Shown here in pieces: positions 20,491 through 21,019 of a stretch of DNA of 21,019 bases. The stretch is from an uncultured Clostridia bacterium (GTDB taxonomy: Bacteria; Bacillota; Clostridia; Oscillospirales; Ruminococcaceae). Within the stretch, counting starts at the first letter, position 1. Each line of letters starts with the position of its first letter. The stretch covers positions 1-21,019 of the forward strand of contig CALDJI010000011.1 in assembly GCA_937901805.1 (NCBI GenBank). Reading direction: 5' to 3'. A program made the translations under genes and the position numbers. Below the pieces are notes generated by a model. The model was not told the origin of the DNA, did not search any database, and worked only from the letters and a program-made list of their open reading frames with translations.

Positions 20491-21019
20491 TTAACGCATC
20501 CGTTTTCCATTTACAAAAACTGCTTCCGGAATGGCATAGACAGAAAGTGGATCTCCGTCATAAATTGTCAAATCTGCGTCCTTTCCGGTTTTGATCGAAC
20601 CGACACGGTCATCGACACAGGCAATTTTGGCGGCGTTGATAGTAATGCATTCCAGGGCTTTCATATAATCAAGCCCTTCTTTGACGGCAATTCCCGCGCA
20701 AAGTGGAAGATAGTGGATGGGGATTACCGGATGATCCGTACAGATCGCGGTCATGCAGCCTGCTTTTGTAAGAAGGGCGGGATTTTTGGGGGACAGGTTG
20801 GTGCATTCCGGTTTGGAACGGTTTGCAAGATAAGGTCCGGTGATCACGGGGACATTGGCTTTTGCCAGGGTATTGGCAATCAAATGGCCTTCTGTGCCAT
20901 GGACAATTACCTGATCCAGGTTGAACTCTTTTCCGATACGGATGGCGGTCATAATATCATCCGTCCTGTGGCAATGGAAATGGGCGCGTATTTCCCGTTT
21001 TAGGACAGGGATCAGAGAC
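20491..21019 (-). CDS. Amidohydrolase (imidazolonepropionase/adenine-deaminase-like), C-terminal part
   Basis: The gene runs off the right edge; about 175 C-terminal residues are visible and the true start is beyond 21019. The visible part starts SLIPVLKREIRAHFHCHRTD, with an HxHxH-like metal site (HFHCH), then the histidine strand VIVHGTEGH, and the catalytic Asp region TAICTDHPVIP. The C-terminal KDADLTIYDGDPL and VFVNGKRMR are the standard end of composite-domain amidohydrolases. These zinc enzymes hydrolyse amide or imine bonds; this subgroup (about 385 residues) is often annotated only as 'amidohydrolase', so the substrate is open. The next minus-strand gene, ktrB-like, follows after a terminator. 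Confidence 0.85.
   Translation of the reverse strand, partial: SLIPVLKREIRAHFHCHRTDDIMTAIRIGKEFNLDQVIVHGTEGHLIANTLAKANVPVITGPYLANRSKPECTNLSPKNPALLTKAGCMTAICTDHPVIPIHYLPLCAGIAVKEGLDYMKALECITINAAKIACVDDRVGSIKTGKDADLTIYDGDPLSVYAIPEAVFVNGKRMR

Noticed and set aside
1..21019. CRISPR array, insertion sequence or prophage
   Set aside because: No regularly spaced repeats, transposase, integrase or phage structural genes were seen; the inverted repeats present are single and tied to promoters or gene ends.

Overview
The window looks like a chromosome segment from a spore-forming member of the Clostridia, probably near the Oscillospiraceae/Ruminococcaceae. Three things point there: the gene order spoVB-like flippase - mazG - HU - rqcP, which resembles the Bacillus/Clostridia sporulation and ribosome-rescue neighbourhood; strong Firmicutes-type AGGAGG ribosome sites and TTGACA/TATAAT promoters; and carbohydrate ABC importers of Gram-positive type. 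The organism call is inference from content, not from a marker gene.

Layout. 1-168: 3' end of an amidohydrolase. 168-3664: plus-strand core block with a SpoVB/MurJ-type flippase behind a structured leader, mazG, HU and rqcP, ending in a strong terminator. 3665-5800: sparse accessory zone with decayed or tiny ORFs, a minus-strand SdpI-family gene under an inverted-repeat promoter, a tRNA-Arg(CCU), and a P-loop kinase gene interrupted by one in-frame UGA. 5810-10550: a MATE exporter (minus), then on the plus strand a D-2-hydroxyacid dehydrogenase, a DUF2975/XRE regulator pair under a 29-bp perfect palindrome, and an unrecognised zinc-ribbon membrane protein. 10548-16138: a five-gene minus-strand operon joining a sugar-type ABC importer (binding lipoprotein plus two permeases) to a membrane-fusion-like protein and a MacB/FtsX-like protein, with no ATPase for either half. 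16290-17207: aldo/keto reductase (minus). 17428-18099: pyrE (plus). 18297-20296: queT behind a likely preQ1-I riboswitch, and a KtrB/TrkH potassium transporter that lacks its first pore loop. 20491-21019: 3' part of a second amidohydrolase (minus).

How the parts work together. The 5' block is housekeeping: envelope lipid flipping, nucleotide-pool cleaning, nucleoid packing and rescue of stalled 50S subunits. The middle is a patchwork of small, separately transcribed membrane, export, immunity and regulatory genes, each flanked by strong, often bidirectional hairpin terminators. The most unusual items are the ATPase-less hybrid transporter operon, the KtrB with a clean in-frame loss of one selectivity-filter segment, the UGA-interrupted kinase, and several long inverted repeats placed exactly over promoters. 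No insertion sequence, prophage or CRISPR array was seen.
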